Shown here: positions 43,836 through 52,587 of the stretch, piece after piece
Layout of the letters: every line of letters begins with the position of its first letter
Position numbering within the stretch: position 1 is the first letter of the stretch
The notes under the pieces: model-generated
Databases searched by the model: none
What the model was told of the DNA's origin: nothing
What the model saw: the letters and a program-made list of their open reading frames with translations, nothing else
From: an uncultured Photobacterium sp.
GTDB taxonomy: Bacteria > Pseudomonadota > Gammaproteobacteria > Enterobacterales > Vibrionaceae
Direction of reading: 5' to 3'
DNA: 64,000 nt
Assembly: GCF_947502415.1 (NCBI RefSeq)
Contig: NZ_CANMZV010000002.1
Coordinates: 1 to 64,000 of the forward strand
Translations under genes and position numbers: made by a program

Positions 43836-45725
43836 ATGATGGAGCGAATGCGCGAAGGCGCAAGCAGCATTTGGGTTAAGATTATTCTTGGCTTAATTAT
43901 TTTATCTTTTGTCTTTGCAGGTGTGGGCAGCTACCTTGCCGGTGGCAGCCAACAGGCCGCAGCAAAGATCGATGATCGAGAAATCAGTCAGCGTGAGTTT
44001 GAGCAAGCTTACCAGAACGAGCGTAATCGAATGCAGTCACAGTTGGGTGACTACTTCTCGACACTGATGGGCGATCCGGCTTATGTGCAGCAATTCCGTC
44101 GTAGCGTACTTGATCGCATGGTGAACGATGTGCTTATCGAACAGCGTGCCAATGAGCTTGGTATGCGTATCAGCGATGAGCAAATCCGCAACGCGATTAC
44201 TATCATGCCGCAATTCCAGCGAGATGGTAAGTTCGATAACGAGATTTACAATACTCTGCTACGTCGTTCTGGTTTTACCCCAGACATGTTTGCTGAGTCT
44301 ATGCGTACTGACATGCTACGCCAGCAGCTGCTGGTTGCGCTTCAGGGCAGTGATTTTGCATTGAGCAATGAGCTGGCAGCACTGATGAAGCTAGAGAAGC
44401 AGCAGCGAGTTATTCGTAGCCTGACACTTGATGTGGCTGAGTTTACGAAGATGGCTGAAGTACCTGATGAAGAAATTCAGCAGTTCTACGAGCAGAACCC
44501 ACAGATGTTCACTCGCCCTGAGCAAGTGAAAGTGGCTTATGTCGAGCTATCTGGCGACAGCCTGAAAACAACACTTGAAGTGTCTGAGGATGATGCCAAC
44601 GCTTATTACGATGAGCACCAGTCAAAATATGCGACTGCAGAACAGCGTAAAGTGAGTCACATCCTGGTTGAAGGTGATAGCGATGAAGCTAAAGCAAAAG
44701 CTGAAGAGCTATTGGCGCAGCTAAATGATGGTGCTGATTTTGTTCAGTTAGCTGAGTCTTCTTCTGATGATACCTTCAGTGCTAGAGACGGTGGCCAGCT
44801 TGACTGGTTTGAGCGTGGTGTGATGGATCCTGCTTTTGAAGACGCAGCATTTGCGTTGAATAAGGGTGAGACATCTGCTGTTGTTCAGTCATCGTTCGGC
44901 TACCACATCATCAAAGTTGATGATGTGAAAGAGTCGCAAGTGAAGCCATTTGCCGAAGTTCGTGATGACATTACTGCAGAGGTTCGCGAGCAGCGTGCAG
45001 CTGAAGCATTCTATGATCTTCAGACCCAACTGGCTGAGACGGCATTTGAGATGCCGGATTCACTGGACGATGCAGCAAAAGCAATTAATGCGAAGGTTCA
45101 GCAGGCGGATTTCTTCTCTCGCGATGATGCGCCGGGTGTACTGGCAAATCCTGCAGTAATGCAGGCAGTATTTAGTCCGGAAGTGCGTGAAGACGGCCTG
45201 AACTCAGATGTGATCGAAGTTGGTCCTGAACATGTAGTTGTGGTTCGTGTGGAAGATTCTCGTGAAGAAATGGTACTGCCATTTGATGAGGTTTCTGCAA
45301 TGGTGAAACAGCAGCTGGCAGCTCAGAAGGGCGAGCAGAATGCTAAAGCCAAGGCTGATGAAATCATTGCAGCATTGCGTGAAGACAATACAGAAATTCT
45401 GGAAACTGAAGATCTGAACTTCTCTGATGCGAAGACTATTGGTCGTGTTGGTGAAGATCGCATGATTGCCCAGGTTGTCTTTGGTCTTGCTAAGCCGGTT
45501 GATGAGAAAGCCGTTTACGGTATGACTCGCGATATGGCTGGTAATGTGCTGATTATTGCTTTGGATAAAGTGATTGAAGCGGAAGTTGAGCCAGTTCCTG
45601 CTGACAGCCAGTTGGCTGGTCAGGTTGAGCAGATGAATGCTCAGCAAGACGTAATGGCGACACTGGAAGTGTTACGCAATACAGCTGAAGTGAGTTATCC
45701 GACTCTGGACGCATCAGCAAACTAA
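43836..45725 (+). CDS. ppiD: Periplasmic chaperone PpiD (SurA N-terminal and parvulin-like domains)
   Basis: PpiD is an inner-membrane-anchored periplasmic chaperone near the Sec translocon that helps newly exported proteins. The product of 629 residues has one membrane anchor (WVKIILGLIILSFVFAGVGSYL, about 13-34). A SurA-like chaperone region follows (KIDDREISQREFEQAYQNERNRM, LIEQRANELGMRISDEQI), then a parvulin domain at about 268-360 (RKVSHILVEGDSDEAKAKAEELL to FGYHIIKVDDV) and a C-terminal helical region. Length and layout match the family. A terminator follows. Confidence 0.94.
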   Translation: MMERMREGASSIWVKIILGLIILSFVFAGVGSYLAGGSQQAAAKIDDREISQREFEQAYQNERNRMQSQLGDYFSTLMGDPAYVQQFRRSVLDRMVNDVLIEQRANELGMRISDEQIRNAITIMPQFQRDGKFDNEIYNTLLRRSGFTPDMFAESMRTDMLRQQLLVALQGSDFALSNELAALMKLEKQQRVIRSLTLDVAEFTKMAEVPDEEIQQFYEQNPQMFTRPEQVKVAYVELSGDSLKTTLEVSEDDANAYYDEHQSKYATAEQRKVSHILVEGDSDEAKAKAEELLAQLNDGADFVQLAESSSDDTFSARDGGQLDWFERGVMDPAFEDAAFALNKGETSAVVQSSFGYHIIKVDDVKESQVKPFAEVRDDITAEVREQRAAEAFYDLQTQLAETAFEMPDSLDDAAKAINAKVQQADFFSRDDAPGVLANPAVMQAVFSPEVREDGLNSDVIEVGPEHVVVVRVEDSREEMVLPFDEVSAMVKQQLAAQKGEQNAKAKADEIIAALREDNTEILETEDLNFSDAKTIGRVGEDRMIAQVVFGLAKPVDEKAVYGMTRDMAGNVLIIALDKVIEAEVEPVPADSQLAGQVEQMNAQQDVMATLEVLRNTAEVSYPTLDASAN

Positions 45726-45745
45726 TTGTAACTCATAGATGTGTT

Positions 45746-45778
45746 AACGGGCCGCCATTGTGCGGTCCGTTGTTTTTT
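45746..45778 (+). terminator. Terminator after ppiD
   Basis: AACGGGCCGC pairs with GCGGTCCGTT (one G-T pair), followed by gtttttt. Confidence 0.85.
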
Positions 45779-45884
45779 ACCGGCTTTGTTTTTCTTTTTT
45801 GTTTACCCGCTCTTAGACATCGTTAAGCTGGCACAACTGCTATGGAAGTCAGGCAGGCATGACAGATACGAATCGGAGGTTAGG

Positions 45885-46172
45885 ATGAAAACAGTGTTAC
45901 GTTTTTTGGTTTTGGTTGCTACGTTAGGCTTGATACCTGCAAGTTATGCAGGTACGGATCAGCACGAAGGAATTGAGATCACGGTAAATATCAACACAGC
46001 CAATGCTGAAGAGTTGGATAAGTTGCTAGTCGGTGTTGGGCCAGAGAAGGCTGCCAGTATTATTAACTACCGTCAAGCGAACGGCCACTTTGTTGTTGCC
46101 GATGATTTGGCTAAGGTGAAGGGAATTGGAACGGCCACGATCAATAAAAATCGTGACCGTATTAAGTTCTAA
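45885..46172 (+). CDS. comEA: Periplasmic DNA-binding protein ComEA (helix-hairpin-helix)
   Basis: The 95-residue protein has a signal peptide (MKTVLRFLVLVATLGLIPASYA, cleaved near 22). Tandem helix-hairpin-helix motifs follow: NINTANAEELDKLLVGVGPEKAASIINYR, then DDLAKVKGIGTATINKN. In V. cholerae the ComEA gene at this place, after ppiD, pulls transforming DNA into the periplasm as a Brownian ratchet. The start ATG 45885 has CGGAGG upstream; the frame is open further upstream without homology. Other competence genes are not in the window. Confidence 0.9.
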   Translation: MKTVLRFLVLVATLGLIPASYAGTDQHEGIEITVNINTANAEELDKLLVGVGPEKAASIINYRQANGHFVVADDLAKVKGIGTATINKNRDRIKF

Positions 46173-46211
46173 GTAATTCCGATCTGGAGGAGAGGAGTTT
46201 GTGGTTCTCCT

Positions 46212-46787
46212 TCATACCGTTTTGTGCTGCTTCCATTTATTTACTATCGCAGGAGCCAATGCGATAGCTATCCCCGCTACCCCCCCGGCTAAATGCGCTT
46301 CAGTGGCGACTCTGGCACCGATCAGCGCTTCTGAGCTAACAGAACCGCCAAAGATTTGTTCCCAGCCTATTTTGCTAATCAGTCCGCATAATAGCAGCCA
46401 GCCGCCTTTATGTTTGGCTCGGATATCTTTAGTTGCCCCCCAGCTAAATAGGCCATGTAGTACACCAGATAACCCCGCGTACCATTGAATATCCGTCGTT
46501 ATGATGCCAAGACCGACAACCGTTGACAGGATTAGCAGCACGAAAGTGAACTGGCGGGCTGAAAAATGCCAGCGGAAGATGAACGTGATGATTGCCAGCG
46601 CTAGACTATTCATTATCATATGCGGCCAATTGGTGTGGGTCAGGTTTCCTGTTAGGATCCGCCATACTTCGCCATGATTGAAAATTGCGCTGCGGTCCCA
46701 TGCTAACCAATATTGGACGGCTGGCCACTGGGCAATGAATACAAACCCGATGGCGAGAATAAGATAAGTACGAATAGACAAGGTCAC
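46212..46787 (-). CDS. rrtA: Rhombosortase (rhomboid-family GlyGly-CTERM protease)
   Basis: This six-segment membrane serine protease of the rhomboid superfamily resembles rhombosortase, which trims GlyGly-CTERM tails of secreted proteins. Key features: GEVWRILTGNLTHTNWPHMIMNSLALAI, the GxSG nucleophile in WYAGLSGVLHGLFSWG, and the catalytic His in EAHLAGGVAGIA. The start is uncertain. GTG 46787 gives 191 residues and TTG 46781 has GAGGTG close upstream, while the open frame reaches 46838 into the neighbouring gene. The 5' end overlaps the start region of the divergent DTW gene. No GlyGly-CTERM substrate was seen in this window. Confidence 0.82.
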   Translation of the reverse strand: MTLSIRTYLILAIGFVFIAQWPAVQYWLAWDRSAIFNHGEVWRILTGNLTHTNWPHMIMNSLALAIITFIFRWHFSARQFTFVLLILSTVVGLGIITTDIQWYAGLSGVLHGLFSWGATKDIRAKHKGGWLLLCGLISKIGWEQIFGGSVSSEALIGARVATEAHLAGGVAGIAIALAPAIVNKWKQHKTV

Positions 46788-46791
46788 CTCA

Positions 46792-47409
46792 ATGAGTCGA
46801 TATTGTGAGCAGTGCGGTAAGGCAAAAAAAGCCTGCATTTGTCGCTGGATTCAAGCTATTGATGCTAAAACTGAATTGCGGATTTTACAACACCCGTCAG
46901 AGATGAAACGGGCTATTGGTACGGCACGTATTCTGACGCTTTCATTACCTAACGCTCAAATATGGGTCGGTGAGGATTTTTCCGCACATGAAGAGCTAAA
47001 TGCACTGCTGAATGACCCGCTGCGTGATGTTTACCTGTTATATCCGGGAGAAAATGCTGTTCCAGTCTCTCAGCTGACAGAAAGTGTGGCACTGTCAGGG
47101 CGGGTTCGTACATTGATCCTGCTCGATGGTACCTGGAAAAAGGCTTACAAGATGTGGCAGTTATCAAGTAATCTGCATACACTTCCGACAGTAAACCTCG
47201 ACAATGCTGAGCAGCAAGGTAATTACCGGATCAGAAAGTCGCCGAAAGCTCAGGGGGTCTCAACAGTTGAAGCTGGCTACCTTGCTTTGAGCGCGATGGA
47301 AGGCGACTGTGAAAAATTTACACCTTTGCTGGATACCTTTAATCGGATGATTGAATACCAAATCCAGCAAATGCCGGAAGGGGTGTTTGAAAAAAATTAT
47401 CAGGATTAG
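46792..47409 (+). CDS. tapT: DTW-domain tRNA-uridine aminocarboxypropyltransferase (TapT-like)
   Basis: DTW-domain enzymes add a 3-amino-3-carboxypropyl group from SAM to uridine in tRNA (acp3U47 in E. coli, by TapT/YfiP). The product of 205 residues has N-terminal cysteines (YCEQCGKAKKACICRW), the ILQHPSEMKRAIGTARI block, the DTW signature as LLDGTWKKAYKMW and YRIRKSPKAQGVSTVEAGYLAL. It is slightly shorter than the enteric protein. It is divergent from rhombosortase with only a few bases between the start codons. Confidence 0.85.
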   Translation: MSRYCEQCGKAKKACICRWIQAIDAKTELRILQHPSEMKRAIGTARILTLSLPNAQIWVGEDFSAHEELNALLNDPLRDVYLLYPGENAVPVSQLTESVALSGRVRTLILLDGTWKKAYKMWQLSSNLHTLPTVNLDNAEQQGNYRIRKSPKAQGVSTVEAGYLALSAMEGDCEKFTPLLDTFNRMIEYQIQQMPEGVFEKNYQD

Positions 47410-47475
47410 CGCGAGAATGAAATGGCGAAGTTCGAGGGTGCTTACTACTCGTTATTCGCCATTTTTAAATTGAAC

Positions 47476-48843
47476 CTAGAATCCATGCCCTTCGTTGCCG
47501 ATACCAACTGCGGCTGTCGGCTGGAACAGTGTGCTGTAGAGTCGCTGGGCAAACCCATCGGTCATACCGGAGATATAATCGGCAATGATGCGATGGGCAT
47601 TCTCCCCGTTGCTGGTCGCGTGTAACCAGCGCTTGCGCGTATCGTCTGGTAGCAGGCGTTCCGAATCAGAGGCAAACGCTTCGAAGAGCTCCATGACAAG
47701 TTGCTGGCCTTTGTATTCCAGTAACTGGATTTCCGGTTTTTTTACAACATAATCACTGACAAACAACTTGAGAACATCGAGAACCCGCTCCATTGGTTCA
47801 GACAGAAATGCGTTCCACTGCAAAAGCGGCTCGTTGAAACTGTCGAGACCGTTTTGGATGGCCGGGGCAATGTGAATAGAGGTCAGCAGGGCATTGACCA
47901 TGGCACCGATGGCATCCTTGCGCTGGTGGTGAGTGCCGAACAGTTGCTCACTCAGTTGGTCAATCCGCTTTTCCAGCCATTGCTCGCCACAGTCAGCCAG
48001 TTTACTGGCGACGGCTTCCTGCCACTGCTCGCGGGTTACTATACCCATTACGATGGCATCTTCGAGATCATGTACCCCATATGCAATATCATCAGCCAAC
48101 TCCATGATGGAGCAGTCGAGCGATTTGAAACGGGTTTTCAAATGTTGGGTTGGATTGGCCCGTTCATGGCGCATTTGTCCAAACAGCTCTTTGTCATGCT
48201 TTGATAATAGTGCAAGTACCCATTCGAAAGTGTTTATGTCGTCATTGTAGACGCCCTTGGCTGGATGCCAGTCTTTGGCTCGAAGGTGGCGGAAGTTAGC
48301 GACTTCAGCTGATTGTTCGATTGCTCGGGTACTGCTGATCAGCGCCGGGTATTTAAGTAAACCAAGCAAGGTTCGGCGCGACAGGTTCATGCCGAAATGT
48401 TCAGTATAGGGCTCAAGTAAAGTCACTATCCTGAATGTCTGGGCATTGCCTTCAAAGCCACCGTGCTCACGCATCATATAGTTTAATGCGACTTCGCCGC
48501 CGTGCCCGAAGGGAGGGTGTCCGATATCGTGCGCCAGGCAGAGGCTTTCCATTAGGCTGGTGGATGGTAACAGCTCGCGAAATCCGGGGTGTTTAAGTTT
48601 GAGTTGAGCCACTATCCCGGTACCGATTTGTGATGCTTCCAGTGAGTGGGTGAGGCGGGTTCGGTAGAAATCGTGGTGTCCGGCACTGTGGACTTGAGTT
48701 TTAGCCTGAAGGCGGCGAAAGGCCGCAGAATGTAAAATACGGGCGCGGTCACGCTGGTAGGCCGAACGATGGTCGTTTCGGCGCATTTTCTGTTCGTTGC
48801 TTTGGCGGTTATCCCAGCCTGGAGCAAGGTTAAATTCAGTCAT
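47476..48843 (-). CDS. dGTPase-like HD-domain triphosphohydrolase
   Basis: This 455-residue HD-domain protein belongs to the dGTPase family (type 2), which hydrolyses dGTP or other dNTPs to the nucleoside and triphosphate. The N-terminus has [30 protein letters not shown] and [17 protein letters not shown] (metal His); the HD pair is in [17 protein letters not shown], and a further metal Asp is in [16 protein letters not shown]. The start ATG (48841-48843) overlaps the stop of yfbR by one base (TAATG), so the two nucleotide-clearing enzymes are translationally coupled. Related dGTPases are reported to limit phages, but nothing here shows that role. Confidence 0.9.
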   Translation of the reverse strand: MTEFNLAPGWDNRQSNEQKMRRNDHRSAYQRDRARILHSAAFRRLQAKTQVHSAGHHDFYRTRLTHSLEASQIGTGIVAQLKLKHPGFRELLPSTSLMESLCLAHDIGHPPFGHGGEVALNYMMREHGGFEGNAQTFRIVTLLEPYTEHFGMNLSRRTLLGLLKYPALISSTRAIEQSAEVANFRHLRAKDWHPAKGVYNDDINTFEWVLALLSKHDKELFGQMRHERANPTQHLKTRFKSLDCSIMELADDIAYGVHDLEDAIVMGIVTREQWQEAVASKLADCGEQWLEKRIDQLSEQLFGTHHQRKDAIGAMVNALLTSIHIAPAIQNGLDSFNEPLLQWNAFLSEPMERVLDVLKLFVSDYVVKKPEIQLLEYKGQQLVMELFEAFASDSERLLPDDTRKRWLHATSNGENAHRIIADYISGMTDGFAQRLYSTLFQPTAAVGIGNEGHGF

Positions 48844-49427
48844 TAGCTGATGTCATCCAGCGTTAAGTTGAAACTTTCGACAAAGGTTGTGAGAAAGTAT
48901 TCCATTTCAGGGGTGGAGCGTTCATCAAGGGTGTGCTCGAGGCGCTTTTTAGCCTGGGTAAATTCATGATTGCCGGCATTGAGTTCTTCCAGGCATTTGA
49001 GGTAGGCACACAAGCTATCGGCCTGTTTGACAATTTTATAGTCTTCTTTGTTGACTTTGTGGCTGTCAAGAAGGGGGGCATAGTCGTCCCTGAATTCTTC
49101 AGGCAGCATGGATAGCAGTTTTTGCTCTGCAGCAAGCTCGATTTTTTTGTACTCTTCGGCAATTGCCGGGTTGTAGTACTTGATGGGAGTTGGCATATCA
49201 CCGGTCAGGACTTCGCTGACATCGTGGAACATGCCGAGCAGGGCAATTCGCTCCGGGTTGGTGTTGCCGCCGAATTTACGGTTTTTGATCAGCGCCAGTG
49301 CGTGGGCGACAAAGGCGACCTGCAGACTATGCTCAGAGATATTTTCTGTTGATACACAGCGCATGAGCGGCCAACGCTGAATTAGCTTCATTCTGGCCAG
49401 GTGAGCAAAAAAATGACTTCTTTCCAT
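48843..49427 (-). CDS. yfbR: 5'-deoxynucleotidase YfbR
   Basis: This HD-domain phosphatase of 194 residues removes the 5'-phosphate from deoxyribonucleoside monophosphates. Motifs: [28 protein letters not shown] (metal His near residue 33), the HD pair in [25 protein letters not shown], and [21 protein letters not shown]. It is upstream of and overlaps the dGTPase-like gene. In enterics yfbR neighbours alaA, as here. Confidence 0.93.
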   Translation of the reverse strand: MERSHFFAHLARMKLIQRWPLMRCVSTENISEHSLQVAFVAHALALIKNRKFGGNTNPERIALLGMFHDVSEVLTGDMPTPIKYYNPAIAEEYKKIELAAEQKLLSMLPEEFRDDYAPLLDSHKVNKEDYKIVKQADSLCAYLKCLEELNAGNHEFTQAKKRLEHTLDERSTPEMEYFLTTFVESFNLTLDDIS

Positions 49428-49490
49428 ATCGGTACTTCTTTGCGGCTAAGGCGATAATTCTCAAAATTGAGAGTTCTTTAAATAGATACT

Positions 49491-49522
49491 TTTCAAAAGA
49501 GATAGTTTTCAAAAGAGATAGT
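49491..49522. repeat. Perfect 16-bp tandem duplication upstream of yfbR
   Basis: TTTCAAAAGAGATAGT occurs at 49491-49506 and again at 49507-49522, about 65-95 bases before the yfbR start on the leftward strand. It may touch the promoter. Confidence 0.9.
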
Positions 49523-49576
49523 TATAAAGGTAACAGAAATATCGCAGTGTTAATTTGTTATTGCTTAGGGTTTAAA

Positions 49577-49605
49577 CATAAGCCTCAGTAAAACTGAGGC
49601 TTATG
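49577..49605 (-). terminator. Terminator after alaA
   Basis: CATAAGCCTCAGT (49577-49589) pairs with ACTGAGGCTTATG (49593-49605). On the leftward strand it is followed by tttaaa; it starts 20 bases after the alaA stop. Confidence 0.8.
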
Positions 49606-49624
49606 ATGAGAGCTTGGCTGGAAA

Positions 49625-50839
49625 TTATTGTCGGTAGTTGTGCAGGAAACGTTCTAGTCGACCAATTGCCATTTCCAGAGTATCTACTCGCGGCAGGGTA
49701 ACGATGCGGAAGTGATCGGGTTTTTTCCAGTTGAAACCGGTGCCGTGTACGACCAGGACTTTCTCCTGATGGAGGAAGTCGAGCGCCATTCGTTCGTCGT
49801 TAATAATATTGAATTTTTTCTGATCCAGTTTAGGGAACAGGTACAGCGCCCCCTTTGGTTTGACGCAGCTGATGCCAGGGATGGACGTGAGCATGTCATA
49901 AGCTTTATCACGCTGTTCAAGCAGGCGCCCGCCTGGCAGGATGAGCTCGTTAATACTTTGGTAGCCCCCCAGTGCCGTTTGGATAGCATGTTGCATCGGA
50001 ACATTGGCACACAGGCGCATTGACGATAGCATTTCCAGTCCTTCAATATAGCCTTTGGCTAATTGTCTTGGCCCGGATAGGATCATCCAGCCGGAACGGA
50101 AACCGCAGACACGGTATGATTTTGACAGGCCGTTAAAAGTTACACAGAACACATCAGGTGCGAGGGCTGCAATCGAGGTGTGCTGGGCACCTTCATAAAG
50201 GATTTTGTCGTAGATTTCGTCGGCAAAAATGATCAGTTTGTTTTGACGTGCAATTTCCACTATATCCAGCAGGAAATCCCGGCTGTAGACTGCTCCTGTC
50301 GGATTGTTCGGGTTGATCAGGACGATACCACGGGTGTTAGGGGTGATTTTTTTGCGGATATCGTCAAGGTCCGGATACCAGTCAGCTTCTTCGTCACAGA
50401 TATAGTGCACAGCCTTGCCGCCCGAGAGAGAGACGGCGGCGGTCCATAGAGGATAGTCTGGTGCTGGCACCAGCATTTCATCATTGTTGTTCAATAGTGC
50501 CTGCATCGACATCATGATCAGCTCAGAAACTCCATTACCGATGTAGACATCTTCGACATCCAAATCAAGCATGCCGCGTTTTTGGTAATGTTGCACAACG
50601 GCCTTACGAGCCGGATAAATACCTTTGGAGTCACAGTAACCTTGTGATGTTGGTAAGTTACGGATCACGTCCACCAGAATTTCATCCGGGGCGTCGAAAC
50701 CGAATGGGGCAGGGTTGCCGATATTCAGTTTCAGAATCTTGTGGCCTTCCTCTTCCATGCGTTTGGCATGTTTAAGAACGGGACCTCGTATGTCGTAGCA
50801 AACGTTGTTTAACTTGGATGACATCCCGATGTTGTGCAT
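49625..50839 (-). CDS. alaA: Alanine-synthesising aminotransferase AlaA
   Basis: This PLP-dependent class I aminotransferase makes alanine from pyruvate and glutamate. The product of 404 residues begins MHNIGMSSKLNNVCYDIRGPVLKHAKRMEEEGHKIL. It shows LNIGNPAPFGFDAPDEILVDVIRNLPTSQGYCDSKGI, the INPNNPTGAVYS and FADEIYDKILY motifs, the PLP lysine in TFNGLSKSYRVCGFRSGW and the Arg in FRIVTLPRVD. The start ATG 50839 has AGGAA upstream on the minus strand; the frame also extends six codons further. Near-identity to enteric AlaA over long blocks makes the call firm. Confidence 0.95.
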   Translation of the reverse strand: MHNIGMSSKLNNVCYDIRGPVLKHAKRMEEEGHKILKLNIGNPAPFGFDAPDEILVDVIRNLPTSQGYCDSKGIYPARKAVVQHYQKRGMLDLDVEDVYIGNGVSELIMMSMQALLNNNDEMLVPAPDYPLWTAAVSLSGGKAVHYICDEEADWYPDLDDIRKKITPNTRGIVLINPNNPTGAVYSRDFLLDIVEIARQNKLIIFADEIYDKILYEGAQHTSIAALAPDVFCVTFNGLSKSYRVCGFRSGWMILSGPRQLAKGYIEGLEMLSSMRLCANVPMQHAIQTALGGYQSINELILPGGRLLEQRDKAYDMLTSIPGISCVKPKGALYLFPKLDQKKFNIINDERMALDFLHQEKVLVVHGTGFNWKKPDHFRIVTLPRVDTLEMAIGRLERFLHNYRQ

Positions 50840-51273
50840 TGCTAGGTTCCTGCGCAAAAAATGTGTCTTATGGCAACAAATTACACTATGAATCTGTACA
50901 AAATAAATACCTAACAGTAAAAAATCATGAAGAAGAGTATTTTATGTAATTAAATTCTAAATTGTTAAGCGCAATCTTCTGTAGATAACTTGCTGTATGG
51001 GGGGTTACTGTTAGTAGTGTGTTACGTATTATTTGATGAGAGATATATACCCTGTAGACAAGGTTGATTAAGGATTATGTTGAGATATGAAGATTAGTGT
51101 TGAGACATTACTTTATTAGTCAGAATGCATTTAGTGAGGTAGAATGGCGTATTCACTATGTGGCTAAATACACTAGCTGACATAAAGGTAGAACTATGTG
51201 CCAAGAGATATGGGCATATTAACAATCAGCCAGGGATGAGCCATTATGGTGCTTAGAGCTGAGTGAGGTTACC
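50840..51273. other. Gene-free AT-rich spacer between alaA and menF
   Basis: A divergent spacer of 434 bases that must contain both promoters. It is AT-rich, with no ORF, hairpin or operator that I can name. Confidence 0.55.
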
Positions 51274-52587
51274 TTGACCGCGTTACAAACTGCAGTTGAG
51301 TCTTTGATTGAACACATTCAAAAAGCAACAAAAACAACTCAACGATTAACGGTGAAGCTGGAGTTACCGGCTAATACCGACCTGATTGACTGGATGGAGT
51401 CCCAACCTCTTTTCCCTAAATTTTATTGGCAGTCTCGAGATAGCCGTGAAGAGGTTGTGGCATTAGGCCAGATAAAAACATTTACCGATCCGATGGCGGC
51501 TGAAAAAGTGCTGTCGGACCAACAGCGAATTTGGGGAGGACGTTCATTTGATGGCCGTTCCAGCCGCAATCGTCGTTGCCTCTCTTCTTTTTTCTTTCTT
51601 CCGTTGCTGGAAGTTATCCGGTTGGATGGTAGCTGGCAGCTAGCCGTTAATTTGTCCGAAGACAGGGACAAGGTTTTGCATGCGCTGTCTCAGGTGACAC
51701 CGGATGCAACGGAAGTAACAGAAATTAAAAGTAAAATCCTGGGGCGTTCTTATGCGCCGGATTTTTCGGGCTGGTCATCAATGATCGGCACTGCTCTTGA
51801 AGCGATTTCGCAGAAAGTATTTGAAAAAGTCGTTTTGGCGCGCCGGACAACCTTGAAGCTGGATACGCCTGTGGCTCCTGCTCAGCTGCTTAAAGCCAGT
51901 CGTGGTAGCAATATGAACAGCTTTCACTTCATGATGGCGATGGATGCCAAGCACTGCTTTGTCGGTTCAACGCCCGAGCGTCTTTTTTTGCGGCAGAATC
52001 GCGACCTTTATACTGAGGCATTAGCAGGTACTATTGGTCGGGGGCTGGATCCGTCGGAAGATAACCGTCTGGCCCAATGGCTGATGGATGATAACAAGAA
52101 CCGCTATGAAAACCGTTTGGTTGTGGATGATATTGTCAGCCGGCTGGTTCCACGCTGTGAATTCATGAATGTTGCCCAGACACCGGAGCTGGTTCGACTG
52201 CGTAAGGTTCAGCATCTGAAGCGCAGTATTGATGCCCAGCTCAATGATCAAGTATACAGTGCCGATTTGCTCGATAGCCTGCAGCCGACAGCGGCTATTG
52301 CCGGTTTGCCGCGCGACAAGGCGTTGGATTTTATTTCTGAACATGAGCCATTTGCCCGCGGTTGGTACAGCGGGGCCGTTGGTTTTTTGAGTCGCCAGCG
52401 CAGTGAATTTTGTGTGGCGATCCGCAGTGCTTTGATCATGGGTGAAGAGCTGCACTTGTTTGCTGGTGCCGGTATCGTACCGGGTTCGACGGCGGACAGT
52501 GAGTGGAAGGAGCTGGATCGCAAGACATCAACATTGTGTAGCCTGCTGGGTTCTGAAGAGCCGGAGCTGGAGCGGAGAAGCGCATGA
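51274..52587 (+). CDS. menF: Isochorismate synthase MenF
   Basis: MenF converts chorismate to isochorismate, the entry to menaquinone synthesis. The product of 437 residues belongs to the chorismate-binding family: KVFEKVVLARRTTLKLDTP, HCFVGSTPERLFLRQNRDLYTEALAGTIGRG, LAQWLMDDNKNRYENRLVVDDI, PTAAIAGLPRDKALDFISEHEPFARGWYSGAVGFL and the Glu-rich LHLFAGAGIVPGSTADSEWKEL end. The start is TTG 51274 with TGAGG upstream. The last bases overlap menD (ATGA), as first gene of the men operon. Confidence 0.94.
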   Translation: MTALQTAVESLIEHIQKATKTTQRLTVKLELPANTDLIDWMESQPLFPKFYWQSRDSREEVVALGQIKTFTDPMAAEKVLSDQQRIWGGRSFDGRSSRNRRCLSSFFFLPLLEVIRLDGSWQLAVNLSEDRDKVLHALSQVTPDATEVTEIKSKILGRSYAPDFSGWSSMIGTALEAISQKVFEKVVLARRTTLKLDTPVAPAQLLKASRGSNMNSFHFMMAMDAKHCFVGSTPERLFLRQNRDLYTEALAGTIGRGLDPSEDNRLAQWLMDDNKNRYENRLVVDDIVSRLVPRCEFMNVAQTPELVRLRKVQHLKRSIDAQLNDQVYSADLLDSLQPTAAIAGLPRDKALDFISEHEPFARGWYSGAVGFLSRQRSEFCVAIRSALIMGEELHLFAGAGIVPGSTADSEWKELDRKTSTLCSLLGSEEPELERRSA

